Translations under genes and position numbers: made by a program | Notes under the pieces: generated by a model | What the model was told of the DNA's origin: nothing | The model's input: the letters and a program-made list of their open reading frames with translations, nothing else | The model's database searches: none | Shown here: piece after piece, positions 8,532-18,346 of the stretch | How positions within the stretch are numbered: the first letter of the stretch is position 1 | How the letters are laid out: each line of letters opens with the position of its first letter | NCBI RefSeq assembly: GCF_000803265.1 | Contig: NW_014575396.1 | Coordinates: 1-64,000 of the forward strand | Direction: 5' to 3' | Length of the DNA: 64,000 bases | Origin: Ordospora colligata OC4 | Taxonomy: Eukaryota > Microsporidia > Ordosporidae

Positions 8532-9212
8532 TCAAATCTTCAACTCTTCCAAAGACCAAACTGCAAACGAAGCAATTAAATCATTTATTACTCCACTTGC
8601 TGTATTCAATTTAAAAACACCATCAGGAAAGCGAGCGCCTTCTTTTAACTCCACAAACACATCAGCAAGCTCTGATGGATCAAAGTAGTCGTTAAAGAGC
8701 CCAACCTTACGCATCTTGTGATTTACATCTTCTTCAAGGCCAATTTCCTGCTGTCTTGCATCTTTCCAGCATTTAACTTTTCCTAAAGCTATCTTTTCTG
8801 CAGGATTCAAAATACACTCTGAACCCATCGCCTGTATCTCCTTTATTCGATCCTTCACAAGCATGTCACTCTTAAATCCAAGTACCTCAAAGACAAGTTC
8901 CTCAAATGCCTCGAGATAGTCATTGTACTTTTCAGTATCTCCTTGAAATTCATCCTCATCCCGTGAAAATGCCCGAAAAAGTGTTCTACGGATCTTACAC
9001 TCTTTCTCCACTGCCATGTCCTCAAAAGTCGGCTTGATGTAGTTTACTTTACGGAGCATTGTTCCACACTCAGGACATGGCGCCTGCCCTTTGCTGAATA
9101 TCCTGAAAATGCACGATTCACACATCTTATGGAAACACGGGCTAACATACAACACTATGTCAGGATTGAGATACACATCACTCCTGCAAACAGGGCATCG
9201 CCTATCCTCCAT
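8532..9212 (-). CDS. TFB3: TFIIH/CAK assembly factor MAT1 (TFB3)
   Basis: 226-aa protein with an N-terminal C3HC4 RING (CPVC...CFHKMCESCI...CPECG) followed by the MAT1 segment LRKVNYIKPTFEDMAVEKE and a helical middle region. MAT1/TFB3 tethers the Cdk7-cyclin H kinase to TFIIH in transcription initiation and repair. I chose the second in-frame ATG (9212) because CCCTGG lies immediately upstream and because family members begin with M-D/E-D just before the first RING Cys; the alternative ATG is 9 nt upstream. Length is below the usual 309-321 aa. Confidence 0.85.
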   Translation of the reverse strand: MEDRRCPVCRSDVYLNPDIVLYVSPCFHKMCESCIFRIFSKGQAPCPECGTMLRKVNYIKPTFEDMAVEKECKIRRTLFRAFSRDEDEFQGDTEKYNDYLEAFEELVFEVLGFKSDMLVKDRIKEIQAMGSECILNPAEKIALGKVKCWKDARQQEIGLEEDVNHKMRKVGLFNDYFDPSELADVFVELKEGARFPDGVFKLNTASGVINDLIASFAVWSLEELKI

Positions 9213-9288
9213 CCAGGGCATGCATTAAGCACAATTTTACATACTAATTCAATACTCATGTTGAACACAAAAACACTAAACGATTTAT

Positions 9289-9498
9289 TCAAACGGCCTC
9301 ATCCGCTCTTATCTTCTCAAGTATCAGCCCGTCACCAAGGCCAGACTTTCTGATCGCCCCAGAAATGTCATAGATTCTCACGTTCCCAGTAATCTGTCCA
9401 TACTGATCAAGCATTGCCAGCGTCAGCTGTACGGATGCCTTGTCTGATGAAGAAATCGCTGTCTTTCCTATCGAGCATATTCTTCTCTCAAATGCCAT
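9289..9498 (-). CDS. RPS21: 40S ribosomal protein S21e
   Basis: 69-aa protein matching eS21: RRICS...SSSDKASVQL, YDISGAIRKSG and a C-terminal LEKIRADEAV. eS21 is a surface protein of the small subunit near uS2. The usual N-terminal ELYVPRK segment is largely missing, so the protein is some 12-15 residues short. The start at 9498 is supported by CCCTGAAA directly upstream; an in-frame ATG further up gives an unconserved 13-aa extension. No splice signals were found that would add an N-terminal exon. Confidence 0.85.
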   Translation of the reverse strand: MAFERRICSIGKTAISSSDKASVQLTLAMLDQYGQITGNVRIYDISGAIRKSGLGDGLILEKIRADEAV

Positions 9499-9599
9499 TT
9501 TCAGGGCATGGATAATTTTGCACTTAACATTAGGCAATAAAGAAGTAAAGCATAAACATCATATACTTGATAATTCTTAGAGTGCACAGAGAACAACAG

Positions 9600-10331
9600 T
9601 TATTGTGCAGACGAAAGTTCACTTGATATCATGCAGAAGTCCATATTCTGAGATGCACCTCCAACCAGGAATCCATCAACATCCTCAACCTCAAGAATCG
9701 TTTGGCAGTTTAGCATAGAAACAGACCCTCCATAAACAACTCGTCCCTCAAAGCCTGCTTCACTTCCCCAAGCCTTTATTTTGCATATCACTTCCTTTAT
9801 TTGAGAGTTGGTGGGAATTCTGTTTGTTCCTATTGCCCATACTGGCTCATATGCAATGTCAATATTTGTGCATCCCCGTATCACCCTCTCCAGACAGTGT
9901 AGTTGGTGTTTTATTACATCTAGATATTGTCCACTTTCCCTGTCATCCAAGCATTCTCCAACACACAGGACTACACTTAGGCCCTCTTTACACGCATTCC
10001 TTATTTTTGAAGCAATCACCTGCGAATCATCGCCAAAAAACCTTCGTCTTTCAGAATGCCCTATTATTACATACTCTACGCCCATTTCTTTGAGCATAGA
10101 GGCACTGATCTCTCCTGTATATGCTCCATCATTGAACATGCTGCAGTCCTGTGCACCAACCTTGATGTGTGCAGGAAACCTTTGCTTTGCTGTCTGAATA
10201 TACACATAAGGAACTGCGATAAATGTATCGTTGTTCAGAAAGAAGTTGTGCTTAAAACCCTTGATGATGTCGAATGTCTTTAGCGAGGCGTACATTTTCC
10301 AGTTTCCCCCAAGAAGCTTTCTTCTGCCCAT
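9600..10331 (-). CDS. TPI1: Triosephosphate isomerase
   Basis: 243-aa glycolytic enzyme interconverting dihydroxyacetone phosphate and glyceraldehyde 3-phosphate. Catalytic residues are all visible: Lys12 in GGNWKM, His92 in GHSERR and Glu162 in AYEPVWAIGT, with the phosphate-binding YGGSV and VGGAS loops near the end. Length is normal. The start is the ATG at 10331; the frame runs two codons further to a GTG. No CCC motif sits directly upstream, unlike most neighbours. It is divergent from exportin-1 across 122 bp. Confidence 0.95.
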   Translation of the reverse strand: MGRRKLLGGNWKMYASLKTFDIIKGFKHNFFLNNDTFIAVPYVYIQTAKQRFPAHIKVGAQDCSMFNDGAYTGEISASMLKEMGVEYVIIGHSERRRFFGDDSQVIASKIRNACKEGLSVVLCVGECLDDRESGQYLDVIKHQLHCLERVIRGCTNIDIAYEPVWAIGTNRIPTNSQIKEVICKIKAWGSEAGFEGRVVYGGSVSMLNCQTILEVEDVDGFLVGGASQNMDFCMISSELSSAQ

Positions 10332-10453
10332 GCACACGTATCAACAAACATTTTAATAAGCGCGAGAGGAGGGCGTTGTTAATGCATGATGGATGGATGG
10401 ATGCAGGCGTAAAGTTGCAAAATCAAATATATTTTTTCAATGGGCAGCCCAAA

Positions 10454-13400
10454 ATGGAACGCATTCTGGACTTGGAGAAGGAGTTTGATATCGCTGCATT
10501 CGATGAGGTTGTTAAGAGTGCAAATTGCTCTGATAATGTGAAGAAGACAGCAGCAGAGAGGATCTTGATGAAATTCAAAGAGCTTCCAAATGCATGGACA
10601 AAGGTCGACTACATACTGAATAACAGCTCGCTTCAGGAAAGCCATTACGTCGCTCTGCAGCTGCTGGAAAGCATTATAAAGACAAAATGGTCTCTTTTTG
10701 ATGAAGCAATGAAACAAGGACTCAGGATGTACGTATTACAACTTGTAATTGAGAAGTCAAAAGTTCGGAGCAAGGAGGTATATGTGATACAGGAGTTGAA
10801 CACGATCCTGGTTGAGATTGCAAAGAAGGATTGGCCAAGAAGGTGGCCGACTTTCATATCTGATCTGATCAACGTGTCTCAAAGCATTAGCATGGAGGTT
10901 TGTAGAAACAGCCTTAAGATCCTAAAGAGGCTGAACGAAGAGGTTTTTATATTTTCTGAGGACAGCATTACAACAGTAAGGAAGAGAGTACTGCGGAACC
11001 AGCTGAAAATTGAATTTACAAACATATTTGGATTTATAAAGACGATTCTCGAGTACTCAAGAAGCAGCGAGATGGACGAAAGCCTTCTAGAAGCAACACT
11101 CGAAACATTTCAGTGCTTCTGTGGATCTATGCCTCTTGAATTTATTTTCTTAACAGAGATTATAGGCTTGATTCTAGAGCACCTGAACTCTATGCACAGC
11201 ACTGCATGCTTGAAGTGTCTGATTGAGATAGTCGATCTTGGAAGAGATACCAAACTTGCAAGAAGCCATGAAGTTGAAAATGCAGAGAAGGAAAATATAT
11301 TATTGATACACGGGCAGTGTGTGGTGTTTCTTGGAATGTACTTTGCAAAGTTCAATCAAGAGAAGATATACGAGGTGTATGGCGGAATGGACAAGGCAGA
11401 AAAGGCATTTGTGCTGCGATTTGCACAGCTGCTTTCTTCGCTGTATGAAGTTCATATGGGACTACTTGAAATGAAGGATGCAGTGAATACAAAGACTGGA
11501 CTCGGATATTTGATACAAATGTCGAAGATCAACAGCATGAATGTTTTCTCAACTACATTTGAAATGTGGAACAAATTTGTGTTTGATTTGTACTCAGAGT
11601 ATCCATTTGCAACCCAGGACTCAGGAAAGAGACTGAGAAGATTTGGATATATAGGAATTCTGAACCAGCTCTTGGGGACTCTGGTAGACAAGATGCCACG
11701 TCCAGAAGAGGTTTTTGTGATGGTGGATGAATACAACGAGGTGATCAGGAAGAAAATGACAGACACCGACCAAATTGAATTTTATAGGAAGATGAGAGGA
11801 TGCCTGTATCACCTGGCTTTCCTTATTGAAGAGGACATGAAAAAGTACTTTATTAACAAGATTGGATTTCAACTGGATGATAAAGAATGGGATTGTAACT
11901 ACCTCAACAAACTATGCTGGGCAATTGGATCAATATCTGGTTCGTTTTCAGAAGTTAATGAAAGAGAGTTCTTTGTTAACATCCTCAAGTATCTGCTTGC
12001 ATTGTGTGAGATGAAGTCTTTTAAGACTGATAAGGCAGTTATTGCATCGAACATTATGTTCATTATTGGGCAGTACCATCGCTTTCTTCTCCATAATAAA
12101 AGCTTCCTAAAGACAGTTGTAAAGAAACTGTTTGAATTTATGGATGAGGAGCACGAGGGAATCAAAGACATGGCATGTGATAACTTCTTTAAGATAGTTG
12201 AACGATGTCCTATTGAGTTTCTTACTCAGAGGGAAAACGACGAGGTGTTTATCCTGTATATTCTAAGAAACCTGACAGGAATAACAAGGACATTGGAGTT
12301 CTATCAAAAACGAATAGTCTATGAAGCACTTCTTCTAGTGATAAAGGAGGTGCCAAAAACAAAGGACTACAATGTAAGAATATTGAGCTATGCAGATCTT
12401 CTGCTATCTTCTGTGCTGAGCTTCAATATGCTTTCTGATGAGCATATTAATAGATTACCTGAAATTATATCAAACATGGAGGATGTGAAAATGGTTTCAC
12501 ACATCCTCAAATCACACACATTAACGTACAAGCTCCTTCCAGAGACATGTGCTTCTAGTTATTCACATGTGTTTCCTAGGTTGTTCAGCATGTTTGAGAT
12601 ATGTAATAGGATAGTGCTTGAGCAGAGCGAAGGAGTGATTTTTGCAAATGCCAAGCTTGTGAAAGCTGAAATAGTGGAGTTATTTACAACGGTTGTTGAG
12701 TCCAAGTTTGTTCAGGTAGACTTTGTAAATATGCTCTGTGAGAAGATTGTTTTTGATTATAAAAGCAATTCGGTGTATAAAGAACCTGCGATTCTGAATC
12801 TGGCTGCAAGTATAGTACGAAATGCTGAAAACGACGGCTCGGTTATGTATTTCCAAAGAGAAACATTTATGATTTCTACACTTATAGAGCCGTCCATTCC
12901 GTTTTTAATGAAGGCCGATGAAAACCTGGAAATAGCAAGAGGATATCTGTCTTTGGTAGAGAGTATGCTGCTTGTTTCATTCAACACATTCTTTTCATCA
13001 ATATTCAACCTTGCATCATTCAGGCAAATATACAACACATTCTTATATACACTGATATGCATACGAGATGTTTCAGATATGTCTCTTAATTGCCTTACAA
13101 TTATATTCAGGAAATGCTACGAGCAGAAGCTCTTTCACTTCTTCACACAGAATTATATCTGTACGCTAGAGAATATTCTTGGGATTATCTTTGATAAGGA
13201 CATGAAGTACAACTTTGATCAGCAATGCTTGTTGCTTGCATTCATGATTAAGATAAGCAGGGACATTCCTAGCCTTGATGGTGTCAATCCAAACCTCAAA
13301 ATGCTTTCAGAGCACATAGTAAGACTCTTTACAAAATCATTTCCAAACATAACTCAGGGATCAATCAATGTGTTTTCTGTAGGACTTTTTGAACTATGCG

Positions 13401-13528
13401 AAGATCAAAATGTATTTAAGGAGCATGTGGAGGATTTCAGAGTCAAGGTCTATGAGTTTGGTACGGATGAAGATTTACAGGAGGAAATTGATCTTAAGAA
13501 TGAAAGAATTGCAATATGTAGAGCATAG
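10454..13528 (+). CDS. XPO1: Exportin-1 (CRM1), nuclear export receptor
   Basis: 1024-aa HEAT-repeat karyopherin that exports leucine-rich NES cargo through nuclear pores with RanGTP. The N-terminal importin-beta-like region, the LVEIAKKDWPRRWPTFI segment, and the CRM1 core LCWAIGSISGSF...ALCEMKSFKTDKAVIASNIM are clear. Cys518 (codon 12005-12007) occupies the NES-groove cysteine position that leptomycin B modifies. The start at 10454 is chosen for the GCCC four nt upstream and fit to the family. An earlier ATG at 10382 would add 24 residues. Length is slightly below the usual 1070-1080. Confidence 0.93.
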   Translation: MERILDLEKEFDIAAFDEVVKSANCSDNVKKTAAERILMKFKELPNAWTKVDYILNNSSLQESHYVALQLLESIIKTKWSLFDEAMKQGLRMYVLQLVIEKSKVRSKEVYVIQELNTILVEIAKKDWPRRWPTFISDLINVSQSISMEVCRNSLKILKRLNEEVFIFSEDSITTVRKRVLRNQLKIEFTNIFGFIKTILEYSRSSEMDESLLEATLETFQCFCGSMPLEFIFLTEIIGLILEHLNSMHSTACLKCLIEIVDLGRDTKLARSHEVENAEKENILLIHGQCVVFLGMYFAKFNQEKIYEVYGGMDKAEKAFVLRFAQLLSSLYEVHMGLLEMKDAVNTKTGLGYLIQMSKINSMNVFSTTFEMWNKFVFDLYSEYPFATQDSGKRLRRFGYIGILNQLLGTLVDKMPRPEEVFVMVDEYNEVIRKKMTDTDQIEFYRKMRGCLYHLAFLIEEDMKKYFINKIGFQLDDKEWDCNYLNKLCWAIGSISGSFSEVNEREFFVNILKYLLALCEMKSFKTDKAVIASNIMFIIGQYHRFLLHNKSFLKTVVKKLFEFMDEEHEGIKDMACDNFFKIVERCPIEFLTQRENDEVFILYILRNLTGITRTLEFYQKRIVYEALLLVIKEVPKTKDYNVRILSYADLLLSSVLSFNMLSDEHINRLPEIISNMEDVKMVSHILKSHTLTYKLLPETCASSYSHVFPRLFSMFEICNRIVLEQSEGVIFANAKLVKAEIVELFTTVVESKFVQVDFVNMLCEKIVFDYKSNSVYKEPAILNLAASIVRNAENDGSVMYFQRETFMISTLIEPSIPFLMKADENLEIARGYLSLVESMLLVSFNTFFSSIFNLASFRQIYNTFLYTLICIRDVSDMSLNCLTIIFRKCYEQKLFHFFTQNYICTLENILGIIFDKDMKYNFDQQCLLLAFMIKISRDIPSLDGVNPNLKMLSEHIVRLFTKSFPNITQGSINVFSVGLFELCEDQNVFKEHVEDFRVKVYEFGTDEDLQEEIDLKNERIAICRA

Positions 13529-13564
13529 TTTAATAACGATCTTTAGATTTACGTGTATTGGCAT

Positions 13565-14128
13565 CTACTCGCACACAATCAAAAAGATTACAGTTAGAAA
13601 AATAGCTATACAATAATAAATATTGCATCCATTTAATCTTATTTCTTTGATTTGTTTTCTTAATGAGTCTATAGTCGAATTGTTATATATGATCCTCTGT
13701 GCAAGCATTATCTTCTTTTCAAGTGGAATCTGCATTGCCATCCTCTCGTTCAGATAACTCATTTTCTTTCCTCTTTCAATTTGTAAGTTTTTATTACATA
13801 CCACAATCACCGTATAAAACAAGCGATGCAGTCCCAGCTCAAAAAGAAGCGGAATTTCTATAAAAACTACAGAATGTCCTTTAATGAATAGCCATAATAC
13901 ACTCAGTATCACCTGCAAACAGATCCTCGGCATCATTCGCCTTGTATGCGACATCCTAAACCTCTTGTCTGTAAAAAACCTCTTTCGAATGCATTCAACG
14001 TTAATGTCTTTCAATATTTGATGTGTTACTTCGTCTGTGTTAATGGTGGCAAATCCCCTATCTCTCAGCATCTCAAGCATAGTGGTTTTTCCAGTACCCA
14101 CTCCTCCTGTTATTGCAATAATTCTCAT
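13565..14128 (-). CDS. Dephospho-CoA kinase with C-terminal membrane anchor
   Basis: 187-aa P-loop kinase (GGVGTGKT at 8-15) for the last step of coenzyme A synthesis. It has the TDEVTHQ lid-side motif, the IEIPLLFE segment and the VVCNK strand of the CoaE family. The C-terminal 20 residues (from IYYCIAIFLTVIFLIV) form a hydrophobic helix, as in eukaryotic DCAKD/Cab5 proteins that sit on membranes. Start at 14128 is supported by CCCTAGTAG directly upstream. It converges on exportin-1 with 36 bp between stops. No other CoA-pathway gene is nearby. Confidence 0.85.
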   Translation of the reverse strand: MRIIAITGGVGTGKTTMLEMLRDRGFATINTDEVTHQILKDINVECIRKRFFTDKRFRMSHTRRMMPRICLQVILSVLWLFIKGHSVVFIEIPLLFELGLHRLFYTVIVVCNKNLQIERGKKMSYLNERMAMQIPLEKKIMLAQRIIYNNSTIDSLRKQIKEIRLNGCNIYYCIAIFLTVIFLIVCE

Positions 14129-14205
14129 CTACTAGGGCATGGAGAAATATCAGCTCATTCTCATTGTATACCTAAAGCTCTTGATTGTTTAATAAACTCA
14201 CAAAA

Positions 14206-16245
14206 TCATTTAATTCTTCTTTTCTCCTTAACTTTGCCCAGCTTGATTCGTTGGAAATTCAGAATCACAGGAAGCTCTTTAATATCAATCTCTTCAATAT
14301 CATCGATAAGTGACATCAGAACATCAACAATCTTGATCTCTTCATCATTCAAATCGTTTAACTCCAAGCATACCATTATCATATACATAAAATGCTGGTA
14401 ATTTGGCTTGAATAGCTCCTTGGATGCCATCACAACCTTTTCAAATAGTGCAACCAGCAGAGAAGATGATAGTGTCTCCACAAACGAAACCTCACTACAA
14501 GATATAAATGCATCCAAGTCCGTATTCGATCCACTTATGACTGCTTCTACCGCTTTTTCAATCAGTCCTTCGGAAATCAGGTTTTTTACCTCATTTTGCT
14601 TTGTAAAAGAATCATGGAGCTCCCCAACTGCCTTTCTAATGTCTTTCAAATGATCTTCATCGTGCATTAGACGGATCTCGTTGATCATTTGCACCCGTAT
14701 CTCGTCCATTGCTGCCTCAATCGTCGGAACCATCACTTCAATGATCATTCTCTTAGCACACTCCAATATCTTATTATCATCAGGCACATAATCCTTCATC
14801 TTTGTTTTTATTTCCTTCACAGACCCCAAAACACGTGAAGTTTCATTCTTTAGCATCTCCTGGACTCCTACCTTGGCTCCACTATCATTGATTTTACAAA
14901 GCATTTCAAAAATCATATTAAACCTCGCCTCATTATTCGCTTCAATCATATTCATTCTTTCTTCTCCATCTCTCAGCTTCATAAGAATTTGATCAATCTT
15001 CTCATTCCATTTCTTATCCATCTTCTCATTTATAAAATCACATGAATCATTCAATTTATCAATAACATAAGGCCGATGCTTGTCAAAACACTGAGCATCA
15101 TCCTGGTCTTCATGCATGCGATTCTCTGCTCTTTCTCCATTTCCATCACTCTCTTTATACTTCTCTTTACTCTTTACTACTGCATCGTTGCCATTTAATT
15201 GCTCAGCTTTCAATTGATCTCTATCTTTACACAACTTCACACTCTTATCATCACACTTCACTGCCTTAATGCTTTCATTTATGCCGCCCTCTTTTATATC
15301 TTCAGCAACAATCGATGCAATACGTATCACATTCTTCTTAATCGATGCACTAAGGTACAGCATATCTCCTGGAATATGAATCTCATTCACAATCACAAGC
15401 TTTTGATTGCTTACCTTCAAAGCATACAGCCAGCCATCAACACACAGTGCTGCATAATCACCAATGGAAAACATTCTAAAAATCTGCCCAGTGCTTCGGA
15501 TACTCATCTGATGAATCATTGCCTGGTTCTCGTTCAGCAAGTAAAGCATTCGTGTCTTCGAATTTAACACTAAAAATCCCTTCTGTATTCCACAGACACT
15601 GTCTCCTTCAACACACAGATTCTTTCCATTGTCCTTCAGCAGCCTGCCTCCAGCATTCATGAATAAAATAGAATTCGCATAAAATACATTTGTGCCTGCA
15701 TCTTTTTTGGCATTCGCCAGGAACATTCGTCCTTTAAGCCCTTCAGCATCGCGGACAATCATATTTACATGATAATTGCCATTCTTCGACGAAACATACA
15801 GGACCTTGTTGGCATGCTTAACCACATGTACAACATTCCTTGAAATCGTATACCTCTCTTCAGAAGGATAGCGATTATTTGCCATCAACGAATACTGCAG
15901 CTTGTTGCATGTGTCCAGAGTTATAAAATACACTTTTTCATCAACTTTGTAGAAAAATGCCTCCTTCAGTGGAAATGGAAGAAATATATATGGGAAGGAT
16001 TGGTTAGGCTCAAACATAAGGCTTCGTCCATCGACTGTATAGAAGAAAAACCCTCCCTCAATCTCCACTATAGGGCAGCAGGGATATTTCGATGAATCTG
16101 CCTTGAATACAAAGCCATGCTCATGTACAATCTTGATCTCAGATTTGCTGCACTCCTCAGACTTGTCTTGCTTTAGAATACTTTTTAGATCCTTCCTTTG
16201 TGCCTGCAAATTCTTCTTGACCACTTCCTCAATTCTCTTATCCAT
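14206..16245 (-). CDS. EDC4/Ge-1-like protein (beta-propeller plus helical tail)
   Basis: 679-aa protein. Residues about 40-320 are beta-rich, with repeated hydrophobic strands consistent with a WD40-like propeller. A charged linker follows, then coiled-coil segments (EKMDKKWNEKIDQILMKLRD, SVKEIKTKMKDYV). The C-terminal helical domain (SEGLIEKAVEAVISGSNTDL...VALFEKVV) resembles the alpha-repeat domain of EDC4/Ge-1, the decapping scaffold of P-bodies. Start at 16245 is chosen because CCCTCA directly precedes it; another ATG lies 51 nt upstream. The family call rests on architecture and a weak C-terminal resemblance. Confidence 0.5.
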   Translation of the reverse strand: MDKRIEEVVKKNLQAQRKDLKSILKQDKSEECSKSEIKIVHEHGFVFKADSSKYPCCPIVEIEGGFFFYTVDGRSLMFEPNQSFPYIFLPFPLKEAFFYKVDEKVYFITLDTCNKLQYSLMANNRYPSEERYTISRNVVHVVKHANKVLYVSSKNGNYHVNMIVRDAEGLKGRMFLANAKKDAGTNVFYANSILFMNAGGRLLKDNGKNLCVEGDSVCGIQKGFLVLNSKTRMLYLLNENQAMIHQMSIRSTGQIFRMFSIGDYAALCVDGWLYALKVSNQKLVIVNEIHIPGDMLYLSASIKKNVIRIASIVAEDIKEGGINESIKAVKCDDKSVKLCKDRDQLKAEQLNGNDAVVKSKEKYKESDGNGERAENRMHEDQDDAQCFDKHRPYVIDKLNDSCDFINEKMDKKWNEKIDQILMKLRDGEERMNMIEANNEARFNMIFEMLCKINDSGAKVGVQEMLKNETSRVLGSVKEIKTKMKDYVPDDNKILECAKRMIIEVMVPTIEAAMDEIRVQMINEIRLMHDEDHLKDIRKAVGELHDSFTKQNEVKNLISEGLIEKAVEAVISGSNTDLDAFISCSEVSFVETLSSSLLVALFEKVVMASKELFKPNYQHFMYMIMVCLELNDLNDEEIKIVDVLMSLIDDIEEIDIKELPVILNFQRIKLGKVKEKRRIK

Positions 16246-16439
16246 TGAGGGCTTCGTCCATCCAGAATAAATCTCGGCACTCCATACACCATCCATATCT
16301 ATTCGAAGTAGGCTTCATCTGATTTAAACAAGCAAATCCATCATTTTCATATTACTATCCAATATTGCAAATATTCTTATTTAATTATCATTTCTTCTTA
16401 GTATGCTTTCTATTGCTGGCCCTTCATATTGCTCTACCT

Positions 16440-16490
16440 ATGAATAAACAACATGAAACAATTGCTCAAAAGGCACAGATGATCAAATAA
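16440..16490 (+). other. Short upstream ORF in frame with the AP-1 gamma gene
   Basis: ATG at 16440 opens a 16-codon ORF ending TAA at 16488-16490, one codon before the AP-1 gamma ATG and in the same frame. A CCCTT signal lies at 16420-16424, 15 nt before this ATG but 69 nt before the main one. It may be a regulatory uORF or chance. Confidence 0.35.
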
Positions 16491-16493
16491 CAA

Positions 16494-18311
16494 ATGCCTA
16501 TCAAGATAGAACCTCTACTTGCATCATTCATCTCTTCAACAAGAGATCTTTCAGGAAAAAATCAAGAAGATGCCATAATTAAGGAAAGACGTAGGATTGC
16601 CTGCTCTAACGAATCGGAGCCACATGTCAGATATTCTAACATTCTAAAGACAATATATATACAAATGCTTGCATACAAGATTAACGATATTGACTTTGTA
16701 AAGGCATGCGACTCAGGAGTCCAGAGAATCAAAAGCGCTGGGTACCTGGGACTCATGGCCATAGACGGCAGTGAAAGCATAGTTATGGCAATTAACACAA
16801 TCATGAAGGACTTAAGCAGCAAAGAATCGCGAAATAATGCATTGACTGCAATATGCAATTTGAATAACAACAACCTCATACTAGACAACTTAATGAGATA
16901 TGTTTGTCCAAACAATATTCAGGATCCATTCCATAAAAAAGCGCTGGTTGCATACCACAAGCTCCATCCAAACTCAAAGGTAAATATAGTAGGAAAAGAA
17001 CATTCAGATATTTACATTAAGGCACAGATAGTTGTTGATAAGTTCATGCGAACAGGAAATATCGATGCCACTGAAAACGACATTCTATTTTTAATCTCTC
17101 TTTTTACAAAAGCAGATGATCCATTCCTAAAGGTCAAGCTCATTGAGATTTTCGGCATTTTACATTCTAAGGATCACCTCAGCATGAACCAGGCATTTAT
17201 AAACTCTATGGATGCAGTGATCATCCCGCCAAAAGATAAGATTCGTCTCCAAATAGAAATAGCTCTTTCAATAGAAGCAACTATCCTTCTTCTCAAAGCA
17301 AATAAATGTACACCAAAGACAGAAGCATTCGTGTTCAGGCTCATTGAATCCCAAAATCCAAACTCAAGGCACTTCGGATTTCAAATAGCAAGAGTATATA
17401 AAATACACAGAGAAATAGCAATCGATCGCTGCATAAAATTAGGGCTTCACAACCACGAGTGCCTTAAAACTCTCATAGCACTAATAGGCAAAAGCAACCA
17501 TAAGGCAATATACAAACGAAAGGATGAAATAATATTTCATATGGAGAAGGACACAGTAAGTAGGAAGCAAATAAATAGCGCAATAGCTGCTGTGTTTTCA
17601 AAGATCGCCATTCATGCAAAGGATGATCTTCTTATAAAGATATATCAGGAAGTCCCAGAAGTGTGTTTAAGCACTCCGCTTGATAAGAACATTCCAAAAG
17701 ACTGTATGCTTAAGTTATTCAATAGAATATGCATCACAATTAACAGTAGATACTTTCCGCTGATATACCAGCTTCTGCATGCAGATATAAAAAATGAGAA
17801 CTTCTACAATGTGATTTTCGAAAGGCACCTCAACATACTCGCAATCAAACGAAGCAATCCACATGAAATTGAAACACTTGGGAAACTGCTCGACTGTATG
17901 TTTTTGTATGGCGTTCCTGCTCAGAACCGTGAAATCCTGATATCTAAATACAAAGAAGTACAGGGTTACCATGACTCCATTGATATCCTCAATATGATGC
18001 TGGATACAATATACCTGCTCAATGTAAAAACAGATGATCAGGTTGTACACATCTTTGGAAAATATTTTATTTACCTTTCATTACATTTACATAACAAGAA
18101 GGAAATTGCAATTAAGCACGATCCTGACCTAAGAATAAGAATGATCAGCCAAAGTATAGATATCAACAAAACACAGGAAATCCGATCAAATGAAAGCATA
18201 ATATCCACTTATTCTGCTGAGAATTTGAATACTTTGGAAATAGAAGTATTTGTTGAAGAGCATTCGCATGCAGTTCATATCGGTCTGAATTCAATATTGA
18301 TATTGGAGTGA
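16494..18311 (+). CDS. AP-1 clathrin adaptor large subunit (gamma-adaptin-like)
   Basis: 605-aa adaptin. The N-terminus MPIKIEPLLASFISSTRDL...IIKERRRIACS and the following YSNILKTIYIQMLAYK...SAGYLGLMAIDGSES match the gamma-adaptin trunk, with the conserved GYLG motif. The remainder is HEAT-like helical trunk, and a short C-terminus replaces most of the hinge and ear. AP-1 sorts cargo into clathrin vesicles at the Golgi. The missing appendage fits microsporidian reduction. Alternatives are alpha- or epsilon-adaptin, which I think less likely. Confidence 0.8.
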   Translation: MPIKIEPLLASFISSTRDLSGKNQEDAIIKERRRIACSNESEPHVRYSNILKTIYIQMLAYKINDIDFVKACDSGVQRIKSAGYLGLMAIDGSESIVMAINTIMKDLSSKESRNNALTAICNLNNNNLILDNLMRYVCPNNIQDPFHKKALVAYHKLHPNSKVNIVGKEHSDIYIKAQIVVDKFMRTGNIDATENDILFLISLFTKADDPFLKVKLIEIFGILHSKDHLSMNQAFINSMDAVIIPPKDKIRLQIEIALSIEATILLLKANKCTPKTEAFVFRLIESQNPNSRHFGFQIARVYKIHREIAIDRCIKLGLHNHECLKTLIALIGKSNHKAIYKRKDEIIFHMEKDTVSRKQINSAIAAVFSKIAIHAKDDLLIKIYQEVPEVCLSTPLDKNIPKDCMLKLFNRICITINSRYFPLIYQLLHADIKNENFYNVIFERHLNILAIKRSNPHEIETLGKLLDCMFLYGVPAQNREILISKYKEVQGYHDSIDILNMMLDTIYLLNVKTDDQVVHIFGKYFIYLSLHLHNKKEIAIKHDPDLRIRMISQSIDINKTQEIRSNESIISTYSAENLNTLEIEVFVEEHSHAVHIGLNSILILE

Positions 18312-18346
18312 CAGAGCACTGATACATCCATGATATAATACAATAA

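Noticed and set aside
10274..10453. 60-codon N-terminal extension of exportin-1 overlapping TPI1
   Set aside because: It overlaps the TPI1 coding start in antisense and is not conserved; the CCC-preceded ATG at 10454 fits the family.
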